Part shown: positions 18,268 through 26,126 of the stretch, piece by piece
Layout of the letters: every line of letters begins with the position of its first letter
Numbering within the stretch: the first letter of the stretch is position 1
NCBI GenBank assembly: GCA_018267135.1
Contig: JAFDZA010000004.1
Span: 124,001 to 188,000 of the forward strand
Origin: Bacteroidota bacterium
Lineage (GTDB): Bacteria; Bacteroidota; Bacteroidia; Cytophagales; Cyclobacteriaceae
Length of the DNA: 64,000 bases
Direction of reading: 5' to 3'
Position numbers and translations under genes: made by a program
The notes under the pieces: model-generated
Databases searched by the model: none
The model's input: only the letters and a program-made list of their open reading frames with translations
Told to the model about the DNA's origin: nothing

Positions 18268-19821
18268 ATGGATAAAAAAATAAAAGAAAAATTTGATACA
18301 CTGACTCGTCATAACAAGGAAGCCCTGCAGGGGGGAGGTGCCAAACGGATTGAACAACAACACGCCAAAGGAAAACTAACGGCCCGCGAGCGGGTAGAAT
18401 TGCTGTTAGACGAAGGCTCGTTTGAAGAACTGGGTAAAGGAGTAACCCATCGCAGCAAAGACTTTGGCCTTGATAAAGAACATTTTCTGGGGGATGGGGT
18501 AATAACCGGATACGGCACCATAAACGGCCGGTTGGTATATATTTTTTCGCAAGACTTTACCGTACTGGGCGGCTCCCTTTCTGAAACACATGCCGAAAAA
18601 ATTGTGAAAATTATGGAACTGGCTATGAAAAACGGAGCCCCCGTCATCGGCCTGAACGACAGTGGCGGGGCGCGTATTCAGGAAGGGGTGGTTTCGCTGG
18701 GCGGGTATGCCGATATATTTTATCGCAATGTTTTAGCCTCGGGGGTAGTTCCACAAATTTCTGCCATTCTGGGGCCGTGTGCCGGTGGAGCCGTGTACTC
18801 TCCGGCCATGACCGATTTTATTTTTATGGTAGAAAATACTTCGTTTATGTTTGTTACCGGCCCTAACGTGGTAAAGACAGTAACCCACGAAAACGTTACG
18901 GCCGAAGAACTGGGAGGAGCCTCTACCCATAGCACGAAAAGCGGAGTTACTCATTTTGCCTGTGCCAATGAGGCCGAGTGTATCAGCCAAATAAAAACAT
19001 TACTGAGCTACATTCCCCAAAACTGCGAAGACGAAGCACCCCGGTGGCCCTATACCTCTGGCGATGAAAAAAGAATTCAACTAAACAATATTGTTCCGGC
19101 TAACCCCAATCAGCCCTACGATATGCGCGAGGTTATACAGGGGATAGTAGATGAAAATACTTTTTTTGAAATCCATAAAAACTTTGCCGAGAACATTGTG
19201 GTGGGCTTTGCCCGGCTGGCCGGGCGAAGCATAGGCATTGTGGGCAACCAGCCTGCCTCGCTGGCCGGAGTGCTCGATATTCATTCCAGTGTAAAGGGCG
19301 CGCGGTTTGTTCGTTTTTGCGATTCGTTTAATATCCCCTTGCTGGTATTAGAAGATGTGCCCGGTTTTTTACCCGGTACCGACCAGGAGTGGAATGCCAT
19401 CATTACCAATGGAGCTAAGCTTTTATATGCTTTCAGCGAAGCGACAGTGCCCCGCGTAACAGTTATTACACGCAAAGCATACGGGGGGGCATACGATGTT
19501 ATGAACAGCAAGCACATAGGAGCCGACTTAAACTATGCCTGGCCTACAGCCGAGATTGCCGTGATGGGAGCCAAAGGAGCTGCCGAGATTATCTTTAAAA
19601 AAGAAATTTCTGAAGCGAAGAACCCCGAAGCGAAGCTTATCGAAAAAGTGGATGAATACACCGCCAAGTTTGCTAACCCCTACATTGCGGCCAGTCGCGG
19701 ATTTATAGACGAAGTAATTTTTCCCGAACAAACCCGTGAAAAACTAATCAGGGCCTTTCAGATGTTAGAAAATAAAGTGGCTGTTCTGCCTAAAAAGAAA
19801 CACGGCAACATCCCCCTGTAA
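18268..19821 (+). CDS. pccB: Acyl-CoA carboxylase beta subunit, propionyl-CoA carboxylase type
   Basis: The 517-residue protein is a full-length carboxyltransferase subunit. Key blocks are [26 protein letters not shown] (about 131-142), [12 protein letters not shown] (about 170), [10 protein letters not shown] and [11 protein letters not shown]. These match PccB, which transfers CO2 from biotin to propionyl-CoA, giving methylmalonyl-CoA. No alpha (biotin carboxylase) or biotin-carrier subunit is adjacent, so partners must be elsewhere. A second beta subunit of a different subgroup lies at 33665. The acyl-CoA specificity is by family resemblance and an acetyl-CoA role is not excluded. Confidence 0.9.
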   Translation: MDKKIKEKFDTLTRHNKEALQGGGAKRIEQQHAKGKLTARERVELLLDEGSFEELGKGVTHRSKDFGLDKEHFLGDGVITGYGTINGRLVYIFSQDFTVLGGSLSETHAEKIVKIMELAMKNGAPVIGLNDSGGARIQEGVVSLGGYADIFYRNVLASGVVPQISAILGPCAGGAVYSPAMTDFIFMVENTSFMFVTGPNVVKTVTHENVTAEELGGASTHSTKSGVTHFACANEAECISQIKTLLSYIPQNCEDEAPRWPYTSGDEKRIQLNNIVPANPNQPYDMREVIQGIVDENTFFEIHKNFAENIVVGFARLAGRSIGIVGNQPASLAGVLDIHSSVKGARFVRFCDSFNIPLLVLEDVPGFLPGTDQEWNAIITNGAKLLYAFSEATVPRVTVITRKAYGGAYDVMNSKHIGADLNYAWPTAEIAVMGAKGAAEIIFKKEISEAKNPEAKLIEKVDEYTAKFANPYIAASRGFIDEVIFPEQTREKLIRAFQMLENKVAVLPKKKHGNIPL

Positions 19822-19822
19822 T

Positions 19823-20308
19823 TTATTTTTTGGTAAAATCAATAGAGGTAGAGTTAACACAATAGCGCAACTTGGTAGCCGTGGGGCCATCGTCAAATAA
19901 ATGCCCCAAGTGCGAGCCGCATTGAGCGCAAAGTATCTCCGTGCGCACCATACCGAATGAGTAATCTGTTTTCTTTATGATTTTTCCCCCAGCTATTTCT
20001 TTATCAAAACTGGGCCAACCGCACTCAGAATCAAACTTCATATCAGACGTAAAAAGCTCATTGCCGCAGGCAGCACATTGATAGATGCCTTTGTCCCGGG
20101 TTAGATAATATTTACCTGTAAAGGGTCGGTCGGTTCCCTTTTCTCTTAAAATGTGATACTGCTCGGGGGAAAGGATTTGTTTCCATTCTTCTTCGGTATG
20201 GTGTATTTCTTTAGCGGAGTTCTTCATGGCTGTTTCTTTTGAGTTTTTATTTTGTCCGTGGCACGAGCCTGCTATCAGGATAACTAAGATGAAAATAAGT
20301 TTTCGCAT
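19823..20308 (-). CDS. msrB: Peptide-methionine (R)-S-oxide reductase, lipoprotein form
   Basis: The open frame extends to 20398, but the ATG at 20308 gives a clean lipoprotein signal (lipobox AGSC, Cys about 16), so the enzyme is probably membrane-anchored outside the cytoplasm. The 161-residue protein has the MsrB blocks: zinc cysteine pairs CAAC and CAQC, GWPSF, and RYCVNS with catalytic Cys150. It reduces R-methionine sulfoxide in oxidised envelope proteins. It is convergent with pccB (stops one base apart) and divergent from the M42 peptidase gene. Confidence 0.93.
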   Translation of the reverse strand: MRKLIFILVILIAGSCHGQNKNSKETAMKNSAKEIHHTEEEWKQILSPEQYHILREKGTDRPFTGKYYLTRDKGIYQCAACGNELFTSDMKFDSECGWPSFDKEIAGGKIIKKTDYSFGMVRTEILCAQCGSHLGHLFDDGPTATKLRYCVNSTSIDFTKK

Positions 20309-20425
20309 GGCTTTTCTTTTAGTGAATATACGGGGAACACCTAAAAAAAGGATTAGGTTTTTGCCGTAAAAAAAGATTTTTTGTCGCCCGAACGACAAGC
20401 CGATGACCTATTTCCCTATTTTTTT

Positions 20426-20433
20426 TATTTTTG
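20426..20433 (+). promoter_or_regulatory. TAnnTTTG -7 box for the M42 peptidase gene
   Basis: TATTTTTG matches the Bacteroidota -7 consensus exactly and lies 19 bases before the ATG at 20453. Confidence 0.5.
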
Positions 20434-20452
20434 AAGAATAACTTCATTTTTC

Positions 20453-21523
20453 ATGGACAAAAAAAGCAAACAGTTTCTTTACCAGTATCTGAATAATGCA
20501 TCACCCACCGGTTTTGAGTCATCCGGGCAACAGATCTGGCTGGATTACATCCGACCTTATATTAATGACCACATGGTAGATGTATATGGTACGGCCGTGG
20601 GCATTGTTAACCCCAAGGCATCGTATAAAGTAGTGATTGAGGCGCATGCAGACGAAATCAGTTGGTTTGTAAACTATATTACCGAGGAAGGATATATCTA
20701 CGTAAGGCGCAATGGGGGCTCAGATCATCAGATAGCACCCTCTATGCGGGTAAACATCCACACCGATAAAGGAATTGTAAAGGGCGTATTTGGCTGGCCG
20801 GCCATACACGTACGCGATGCCGGCAAAGAAGAAATTCCCTCATTAAAAAACATTTTTATAGACATCGGGGCTGAATCGAAGAAGGAAGTGGAGGCCATGG
20901 GTGTACATGTAGGGTGTGTTATCACCTTTATAGATGAATTGATGGAGATGAACAAAAATTACCTTACTGGCCGTGCGCTCGATAACCGGATGGGTGGGTT
21001 TATGATAGCCGAGGTGGCTCGCAGGTTAAGTGAAAATAAGAAAAAACTGCCTTTTGGTCTGTATATCGTAAACTCCGTGCAAGAAGAAATAGGATTACGA
21101 GGGGCCGAGATGATTTCCAGGCGTATAAAACCCGATTTGGCCATCTGCACAGACGTAACACACGATACCGGCTCGCCCATGTATAACAAAAAAGAGAGTG
21201 GAAACCTGAAATGTGGCTCGGGGCCGGTCGTTTGTTATGGCCCGGCCGTGCAAAACAATGTTCTAAAAATGATTATTGAGGTGGCCCAAAAGAAAAAAAT
21301 ACCCTTTCAGCGTCAGGCGGTTTCGCGTTCTACGGGCACCGATACCGATTCTTTTGCATATTCGGCCGAAGGAGTGGCATCTGCCCTGATTTCATTACCC
21401 TTGAAATATATGCACACCACCGTGGAAACCGTGCATAAAGAAGATGTTGAAAACGTTATAGAACTGATCTACGAAGTTCTTCTCCAGCTTAAACCCGGCC
21501 ACGATTTCCGGTATATTAAGTAG
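20453..21523 (+). CDS. M42 family metallo-aminopeptidase
   Basis: The 356-residue protein has the M42 di-metal pattern: EAHADE (metal His and nearby catalytic Asp, about 63-68), GRALDNRMGG (bridging Asp), QEEIGLRGA (catalytic Glu pair), CTDVTHDTG (metal Asp) and a C-terminal KYMHTTVE with the last metal His. Relatives are glutamyl/tetrahedral aminopeptidases and some FrvX-type proteins. There is no signal peptide, so it should act on peptides in the cytoplasm. It is a single-gene unit between its own promoter and a strong terminator. The side-chain preference cannot be read from sequence. Confidence 0.92.
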   Translation: MDKKSKQFLYQYLNNASPTGFESSGQQIWLDYIRPYINDHMVDVYGTAVGIVNPKASYKVVIEAHADEISWFVNYITEEGYIYVRRNGGSDHQIAPSMRVNIHTDKGIVKGVFGWPAIHVRDAGKEEIPSLKNIFIDIGAESKKEVEAMGVHVGCVITFIDELMEMNKNYLTGRALDNRMGGFMIAEVARRLSENKKKLPFGLYIVNSVQEEIGLRGAEMISRRIKPDLAICTDVTHDTGSPMYNKKESGNLKCGSGPVVCYGPAVQNNVLKMIIEVAQKKKIPFQRQAVSRSTGTDTDSFAYSAEGVASALISLPLKYMHTTVETVHKEDVENVIELIYEVLLQLKPGHDFRYIK

Positions 21524-21561
21524 ATTCTCAAAAAACTTACATCAGAAAGGAACGGATAAAG

Positions 21562-21597
21562 GTAGGCTCTTCCACCTCGGTGGGGGAGCCTACTTTT
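21562..21597 (+). terminator. Terminator of the M42 gene, overlapping the next promoter
   Basis: Arms 21562-21576 and 21579-21593 (outer part GTAGGCTC with GAGCCTAC) pair over about 14 bp with two G-U pairs, followed by TTTT. The last bases of the right arm and the T tract form the -7 box of the first YfiR-like gene. Confidence 0.75.
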
Positions 21598-21598
21598 G
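21591..21598 (+). promoter_or_regulatory. TAnnTTTG -7 box for the first YfiR-like gene
   Basis: TACTTTTG is an exact match to the -7 consensus. A transcript starting about 7 bases later leaves almost no leader for the ATG at 21609, which supports the ATG at 21639 as the start. Confidence 0.5.
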
Positions 21599-21638
21599 TA
21601 TCGTTAATATGTTAAACACAAACACAAATAATAAGATT

Positions 21639-22154
21639 ATGAAAAAGGCAAAAGTTTTAGTTTTCGCAGTTCTTTTCGCAGGTTCATTCATGGCCCAGGC
21701 GCAAGATCGCCCGGTACACGAAGTGTACTCTATGATGGTGTTCAATTTTGTAAAGTATGTACAGTGGCCGGCTGGCGACAACAGCCAGGAGTTTATTATT
21801 GGGGTAATTGGCAACAATGACATTTACAATACACTCAACACATGGTATGGCGGCAAGGCCAAAGGAAACAAGAAGTATGTAATTAAGAAGTTTGCCAATG
21901 CCTCAGAGTTAACCGAATGCCAGGTTGTTTTTATCGATAAAAGCAAAAGCGGTGAGTTTGAGTCTGTAAACAACAAAGTAAAAGGAAAGAGCACGTTAAT
22001 AGTAACCGACCGCACTGGCTTAGGCGCCAAAGGAAGCTGTATCAATTTTAAAACAGTAGATGAGAAACTGCGTTTTGAATTGAACCAACAAGCGATCGAA
22101 GCATCAAATCTCAAAGTGTCCAGCGCGCTGGCCAGCATGGCGATATTGATTTAA
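21639..22154 (+). CDS. YfiR-like (DUF4154) periplasmic protein, copy 1
   Basis: An in-frame ATG at 21609 lies too close to the promoter box; the ATG at 21639 starts directly with a signal peptide (MKKAKVLVFAV, cut after AQAQ). The mature part of the 171-residue protein shows the YfiR pattern: HEVYSMMVFNFVKYVQWP, a middle GVIGNNDIYNTL segment, VVFIDKSKS, a SxLIVTDRTG strand, GSCINFK, and an ISSALASMAILI-like C-terminus. In Pseudomonas, YfiR is a periplasmic repressor of a membrane diguanylate cyclase. No cyclase or kinase is nearby, so the partner is unknown. Two closer-related copies follow. Confidence 0.8.
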   Translation: MKKAKVLVFAVLFAGSFMAQAQDRPVHEVYSMMVFNFVKYVQWPAGDNSQEFIIGVIGNNDIYNTLNTWYGGKAKGNKKYVIKKFANASELTECQVVFIDKSKSGEFESVNNKVKGKSTLIVTDRTGLGAKGSCINFKTVDEKLRFELNQQAIEASNLKVSSALASMAILI

Positions 22155-22174
22155 TTGGGTTTGTTTGTGTGAAA

Positions 22175-22208
22175 GAAAACCTCGGGTAAAACCGGGGTTT
22201 TCGCTTTT
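22175..22208 (+). terminator. Terminator after YfiR-like copy 1
   Basis: Arms GAAAACCTCGG (22175-22185) and CCGGGGTTTTC (22192-22202) form an 11-bp stem with one U-G pair and a 6-base loop, followed by GCTTTT. Confidence 0.65.
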
Positions 22209-22229
22209 AGAAAGTTTTTCCTAATTAGC
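22198..22229 (+). repeat. Leader repeat upstream of YfiR-like copy 2 (unit A)
   Basis: The segment TTTTCGCTTTTAGAAAG through TAATTAGC recurs almost unchanged at 22798-22831, at a similar distance before copy 3. It marks the duplicated unit as gene plus leader. Confidence 0.8.
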
Positions 22230-22249
22230 ATACTTAAACTTAGTAGTAA

Positions 22250-22759
22250 ATGAAAAAGATAGTTTATTTGGCTTTGTTCTGGGTAAGTGTGGGCTTCGTA
22301 TCAGCTCAAACCGAAAAACCAATCCATGAAATTCATGCAGCCATGATTTATAATTTCTTAAAATACATTCAATGGCCGGACGATGGTGGAACTGATTTTG
22401 TAGTGGGTGTGCTGGGTGAAGACAATGTATTTAACACCCTGAAAAGTTATTATGACGGCAAGCCGAAAGGATCTAAAAAATACGCTATCAAAAAACTATC
22501 CGACCCGTCTGAAGCCGCTTCTTGCTCGGTGGTTTACATTGGCAAAAATAAAAGCAAGGATTTTGACAACGTACGCAACGCCATCACCGGCAAGTCTATT
22601 CTCACTATCACCGATAGCTTTAATCTCGGTAAAAAAGGAAGTTGCATAAACTTTAAAGTAATTGATGAAAAACTAAAGTTTGAAATTAACCAAGCCTCGA
22701 TGGGCGGAGCCAATCTTAAAGTAGCCAGCCAGCTATCCAGTATGGCAATATTGATTTAA
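22250..22759 (+). CDS. YfiR-like (DUF4154) periplasmic protein, copy 2
   Basis: This 169-residue protein has a signal peptide (cut after VSAQ, about 19) and the same mature layout as copy 1: HEIHAAMIYNFLKYIQWP, VVGVLGEDNVF, SVVYIGKNKS, ILTITDSFNLGKKGSCINFK and a C-terminal SSMAILI. It is much closer to copy 3 than to copy 1, with long identical stretches in both protein and DNA. It has its own leader after a terminator. A ligand-binding or signalling role in the periplasm is inferred from the family; no partner gene is visible. Confidence 0.82.
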   Translation: MKKIVYLALFWVSVGFVSAQTEKPIHEIHAAMIYNFLKYIQWPDDGGTDFVVGVLGEDNVFNTLKSYYDGKPKGSKKYAIKKLSDPSEAASCSVVYIGKNKSKDFDNVRNAITGKSILTITDSFNLGKKGSCINFKVIDEKLKFEINQASMGGANLKVASQLSSMAILI

Positions 22760-22797
22760 CCCGATTTTTTGAGGAAGAGAGGTATCTCTGGGTAGTA

Positions 22798-22831
22798 TTT
22801 TTCGCTTTTTAGAAAGTTTTTTTTAATTAGC
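22798..22831 (+). repeat. Leader repeat upstream of YfiR-like copy 3 (unit B)
   Basis: This matches 22198-22229 with small length differences in T runs. It precedes the ATG at 22852 as unit A precedes 22250. Confidence 0.8.
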
Positions 22832-22851
22832 GGTTTAAAAAGCACTATCCA

Positions 22852-23361
22852 ATGAAAAAAATTGTCTTTTTGGCTTTGTTAGGGGTATGCGTGGGCACCG
22901 TTTCGGCTCAAACCGAAAGGCCTATTCATGAAATATACGCCCCCATGATCTTTAATTTTATAAAATACATTCAATGGCCGGAGGATGAGGGAACCGATTT
23001 TGTAGTGGGCGTGCTGGGCGAAGACAATGTATTTAACACCCTGAAAAGCTATTATGACGGCAAGCCGAAGGGAACCAAAAAATATGCCGTTAAAAAACTG
23101 GCCGACCCGTCTGAAGCCGCCTCCTGCTCGGTGGTGTATATTGGCAAAAATAAAAGCAGGGATTTCGATAATGTGCGCAATGCCGTTAGTGGCAAGCCTG
23201 TACTTACCATTACCGATAGTTTTAATCTCGGTAAAAAAGGAAGTTGTATAAACTTTGTGGTGGTAGAAGATAAATTGAGGTTTGAGATTAACCAGGCCTC
23301 TATGGGGAGTGCTAACCTTAAGGTAGCTGGCCGGTTGGCCAGTATGGCTATTTTGCTTTAA
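22852..23361 (+). CDS. YfiR-like (DUF4154) periplasmic protein, copy 3
   Basis: This 169-residue protein nearly repeats copy 2: signal peptide cut after VSAQ, HEIYAPMIFNFIKYIQWP, VVGVLGEDNVFNTLKSYYDG, SVVYIGKNKSRDFDNVRNAV, TITDSFNLGKKGSCINF and LASMAILL. The long shared stretches and the shared upstream leader show a recent tandem duplication. Differences cluster in the segment after the central WP motif and near the C-terminus. It is convergent with aroA. Confidence 0.82.
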   Translation: MKKIVFLALLGVCVGTVSAQTERPIHEIYAPMIFNFIKYIQWPEDEGTDFVVGVLGEDNVFNTLKSYYDGKPKGTKKYAVKKLADPSEAASCSVVYIGKNKSRDFDNVRNAVSGKPVLTITDSFNLGKKGSCINFVVVEDKLRFEINQASMGSANLKVAGRLASMAILL

Positions 23362-23387
23362 CAAGACAATTCCGCAGCGGTACCAGT

Positions 23388-24617
23388 TTAAGGAGCAACT
23401 CCAATCCCTGCAGATTTTACATCTTCCCAAAACCCAGGATACGATTTATTAACCACCTCGGGCGAAAGAATCGTAACATCGGTAAGTGTGGCCCAGGGGG
23501 CAAACCCCATAGCCATCCGGTGGTCGTGGTAGGTTTCAATAGAGGAATGAAGTTTTGAAATTTCGCCCGGTGTTAATTTCCATTTACCGGGTTGTGGCTC
23601 GGTAAGTTCGGCTCCTATTTTTCTTAATTCATTTTGCAGGGCTGCCAGCCGGTCGGTCTCTTTTATGCGCAAGCTTTCCATCCCTGTAAAATCTCCGGAT
23701 ATACCTTTGGCGGCACATACTGGCAACACGGTTTGTGCCAAATCAGGGCAATGTGTAAAATCCCATTCCAGGTAATCGGAGGCTTGGGTTTTTTCCAATT
23801 TTAGAGAATCGTTTTCAAATTTTCCCTTTACTCCGATTTTTTCCATTAACTCTACAATGACCCGGTCGCCCTGAAGCGATTTTTGTGAAATAGCGTGTAA
23901 TGTAATGTCGGCTTCCCGGGCTAAGGCTGCAAAAGCAAACCAATAGCTGGCGGCTGACCAGTCCGTTTCAACGGTAACGTGAGCGGCCGAATAATTCCCC
24001 GCTTGTACCTGAATGACACGGTTAGGCAAGTCTACGTTAATGACAGCACCAAAATCCCGCATTAAGGAGGCCGTCATTTCGATATAAGGAATGCTTCCGG
24101 TTGGGCCGAGCAGCCGGATGGTGAGCCCCTTGGGCAGGATGGGAGCTACCATCATTAAGGCTGAAATATATTGGCTGCTTACATTTCCCGGTATTTCCAA
24201 CTCAGCCACATCCCGATTCGTAAATCCTGTTATTTCTATCGGAGGATACCCGGTTGCCTCCAGGTATTTGATACTAGCTCCCATTTTGCGCAGAGCATCA
24301 ACCAATAAGCTAATGGGCCGTTGTTTCATGCGGTCGGTTCCAGTTACTATTTTATGGCGGTTAGTGATAGCAAAATAGGCGGTAAGAAAACGCATCGTGG
24401 TGCCGGCATCTAACACGTTAATGATGGGATCCGGGCTGCCGATGAGAGTTTGCATCAGCTTCGTATCGCGGGCAGCCGACAGGTTACGAACAGTAGCTTG
24501 GTTTCCGCAGAGGGCATTTATAATCAGGGCGCGATTGCTGATGCTTTTAGAAGAAGGCAACTGGCGGGGAATACCAAAAACCGTAGGGCTTCGTTTTAGT
24601 GTTATAGAAGAGTTCAC
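23388..24617 (-). CDS. aroA: 3-phosphoshikimate 1-carboxyvinyltransferase (EPSP synthase)
   Basis: The open frame runs on to 24728 from a TTG inside the small divergent gene. Alignment with the family N-terminus (about 12-15 residues before LPSSKSISNRAL) favours the GTG at 24617, giving 409 residues. Family blocks are LPSSKSISNRAL, LDAGTTMRFLTA, RIKETDRLAAL and YHDHRMAMGF. The enzyme joins shikimate-3-phosphate and phosphoenolpyruvate on the way to aromatic amino acids. It is somewhat shorter than the usual 420-430. aroB lies just upstream on the same strand, separated by a small opposite-strand gene. The exact start is uncertain. Confidence 0.93.
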   Translation of the reverse strand: MNSSITLKRSPTVFGIPRQLPSSKSISNRALIINALCGNQATVRNLSAARDTKLMQTLIGSPDPIINVLDAGTTMRFLTAYFAITNRHKIVTGTDRMKQRPISLLVDALRKMGASIKYLEATGYPPIEITGFTNRDVAELEIPGNVSSQYISALMMVAPILPKGLTIRLLGPTGSIPYIEMTASLMRDFGAVINVDLPNRVIQVQAGNYSAAHVTVETDWSAASYWFAFAALAREADITLHAISQKSLQGDRVIVELMEKIGVKGKFENDSLKLEKTQASDYLEWDFTHCPDLAQTVLPVCAAKGISGDFTGMESLRIKETDRLAALQNELRKIGAELTEPQPGKWKLTPGEISKLHSSIETYHDHRMAMGFAPWATLTDVTILSPEVVNKSYPGFWEDVKSAGIGVAP

Positions 24618-24703
24618 AAAAAGTTTTTTGGAAAAATAATTTTTTTGATCTGTTTTTTTAGATACCGTGAAACTATTTATTTTGAAATCAAGTTGAAGGG
24701 AAT

Positions 24704-24895
24704 ATGAACACAAACAAAAAAATAGCAATTGGGTTGGGCTTAGCAGGAGGTGCTTTATTGGCTGCCTGGTTGCTAACGGGCGACCGTAAGAAGAAAACTA
24801 AACAGTTTGTAGCCAAGGGAGCTGACCGGATTAAGAAAGTTTTTTCTGAAAAAGAAGAGACGGATCAGGCCGATCAGGATGTGCACTACGTTTAA
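24704..24895 (+). CDS. Small single-pass membrane protein (YtxH-like)
   Basis: The 63-residue product has one N-terminal hydrophobic segment with small residues (LGLAGGALLAAWLL), then a basic run DRKKKTK and a charged amphipathic tail. This resembles small YtxH-type or gas-vesicle-associated membrane proteins, but no function is known. A purine-rich site (GAAGGGAA) precedes the ATG, which supports translation. It is nested between aroA and aroB on the opposite strand, and its stop overlaps the aroB stop by 4 bases. Confidence 0.6.
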   Translation: MNTNKKIAIGLGLAGGALLAAWLLTGDRKKKTKQFVAKGADRIKKVFSEKEETDQADQDVHYV

Positions 24896-25923
24896 AACGA
24901 ACGGTAGTAATCGAATGATTGGACTATTTCTTTTTCGCTAACCTCTACGTCCCATCGGGCATGGCCTATCCCATCGGGCAGCGCCATCAGAATTTTACCC
25001 CCTTTATTTTTTTTGTCCTGGTAGATTAATTCCATTATTTCAGTAGAACGCCAGCGGGTATCTTCTTTTCCAAATACGTTGACAAGGTAAGTTGATATTT
25101 CGGTAAGATTGGCCCGAGTAAGCATCCCCCGCTGTTGGGCAATGTAAGATTCCATCAGGAGGCCCATGGCAATAGCTTCGCCATGAAAAATACGGGTGCC
25201 TTGAGATAAGAAATAACTTTCCAGCGCATGACCGATGGTGTGACCAAAATTGAGAATTTTACGCAGGCCGCTTTCCCGGGGATCTTTTTCGGTAACCGAT
25301 GTTTTAAAATTTACCGAATGACGGGTGAGTTCAGGCCAGTTCTGATCGCGTAATTCTTTTTTGTTTATTGTTTGCCACAAGCCTGCATCGCTGATTAAAC
25401 AATGCTTTACTACTTCGGCAAACCCGCTGCGGAGCTCGCGTTCGGGCAAGGTTTGTAAAAATGAAGAGCAGATAAATGTTGTGGTGGGTTGGCAAAACAC
25501 CCCGATTTGATTTTTAAAATTCATAAAGTCAATACCCAGCTTGCCGCCCACGCTGGCATCCACTTGTGCCAGTAGGGTAGTGGGGAGCAAGATGAAATCG
25601 ATACCGCGTTTAAAAGTAGCCGCACAGAATCCGCCCATATCGCCCAGCACACCGCCCCCCAGCACAATTACCAGCGAGTGCCGATCTAGGGCATACTCCG
25701 TAAATTTTTTCCAGATTATTTCGCACGTAGAAATCGTTTTGTGTTCTTCTCCGGCCAGTACTTCTATAACCGTATGTGCAGGTAGTTCTTTTTTAATAAG
25801 GGGATAGCAATAAACAGCTGTGTTGGCATCGGCCAGCAGCACCGTTTTTTGATATGACAGAGCCTGCAATTTTTCTTTCAACTCTGCGAGCGTGCATAAG
25901 AGCCCCTGGCCTTGGTGGTTCAT
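24892..25923 (-). CDS. aroB: 3-dehydroquinate synthase
   Basis: The 343-residue protein shows the AroB pattern: GEEHKT, VLGGGVLGDMGGF (NAD-binding, about 87-99), LPTTLLAQVDASVGGK (about 118-133), GFAEVVKH, and the metal-binding GHTIGHALE. It converts DAHP to 3-dehydroquinate, the second step of the shikimate pathway, NAD- and metal-dependent in the cytoplasm. It has its own promoter box at 25945. aroA lies downstream on the same strand but is probably transcribed separately because of the gap and the opposite gene. Confidence 0.96.
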   Translation of the reverse strand: MNHQGQGLLCTLAELKEKLQALSYQKTVLLADANTAVYCYPLIKKELPAHTVIEVLAGEEHKTISTCEIIWKKFTEYALDRHSLVIVLGGGVLGDMGGFCAATFKRGIDFILLPTTLLAQVDASVGGKLGIDFMNFKNQIGVFCQPTTTFICSSFLQTLPERELRSGFAEVVKHCLISDAGLWQTINKKELRDQNWPELTRHSVNFKTSVTEKDPRESGLRKILNFGHTIGHALESYFLSQGTRIFHGEAIAMGLLMESYIAQQRGMLTRANLTEISTYLVNVFGKEDTRWRSTEIMELIYQDKKNKGGKILMALPDGIGHARWDVEVSEKEIVQSFDYYRSF

Positions 25924-25944
25924 GGAATGTAAAATGAGTCAGGC

Positions 25945-25952
25945 CAAATATA
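25945..25952 (-). promoter_or_regulatory. TAnnTTTG -7 box for aroB
   Basis: On the minus strand this reads TATATTTG, an exact consensus match, 21 bases before the ATG. Confidence 0.5.
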
Positions 25953-26100
25953 CGTTTAGAAAAGATGCTTCGTGTAAAATTGTTTAACCAAATTAAACCA
26001 GAAAAAACCTACGTATAGCAGCTAAGAAACCAAAGACAGTAACCGAGAGAGCACCGATCCGGCAGATGATTTTCATCATCAGGGTAAAGAAAATACAACC

Positions 26101-26108
26101 TATATTTG
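26101..26108 (+). promoter_or_regulatory. TAnnTTTG -7 box for proline dehydrogenase
   Basis: TATATTTG is an exact consensus match, 18 bases before the ATG at 26127. The TTG inside it is the apparent start of a longer frame, which is therefore unlikely to be used. Confidence 0.55.
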
Positions 26109-26126
26109 CGCCAAAAATTAACCTTC

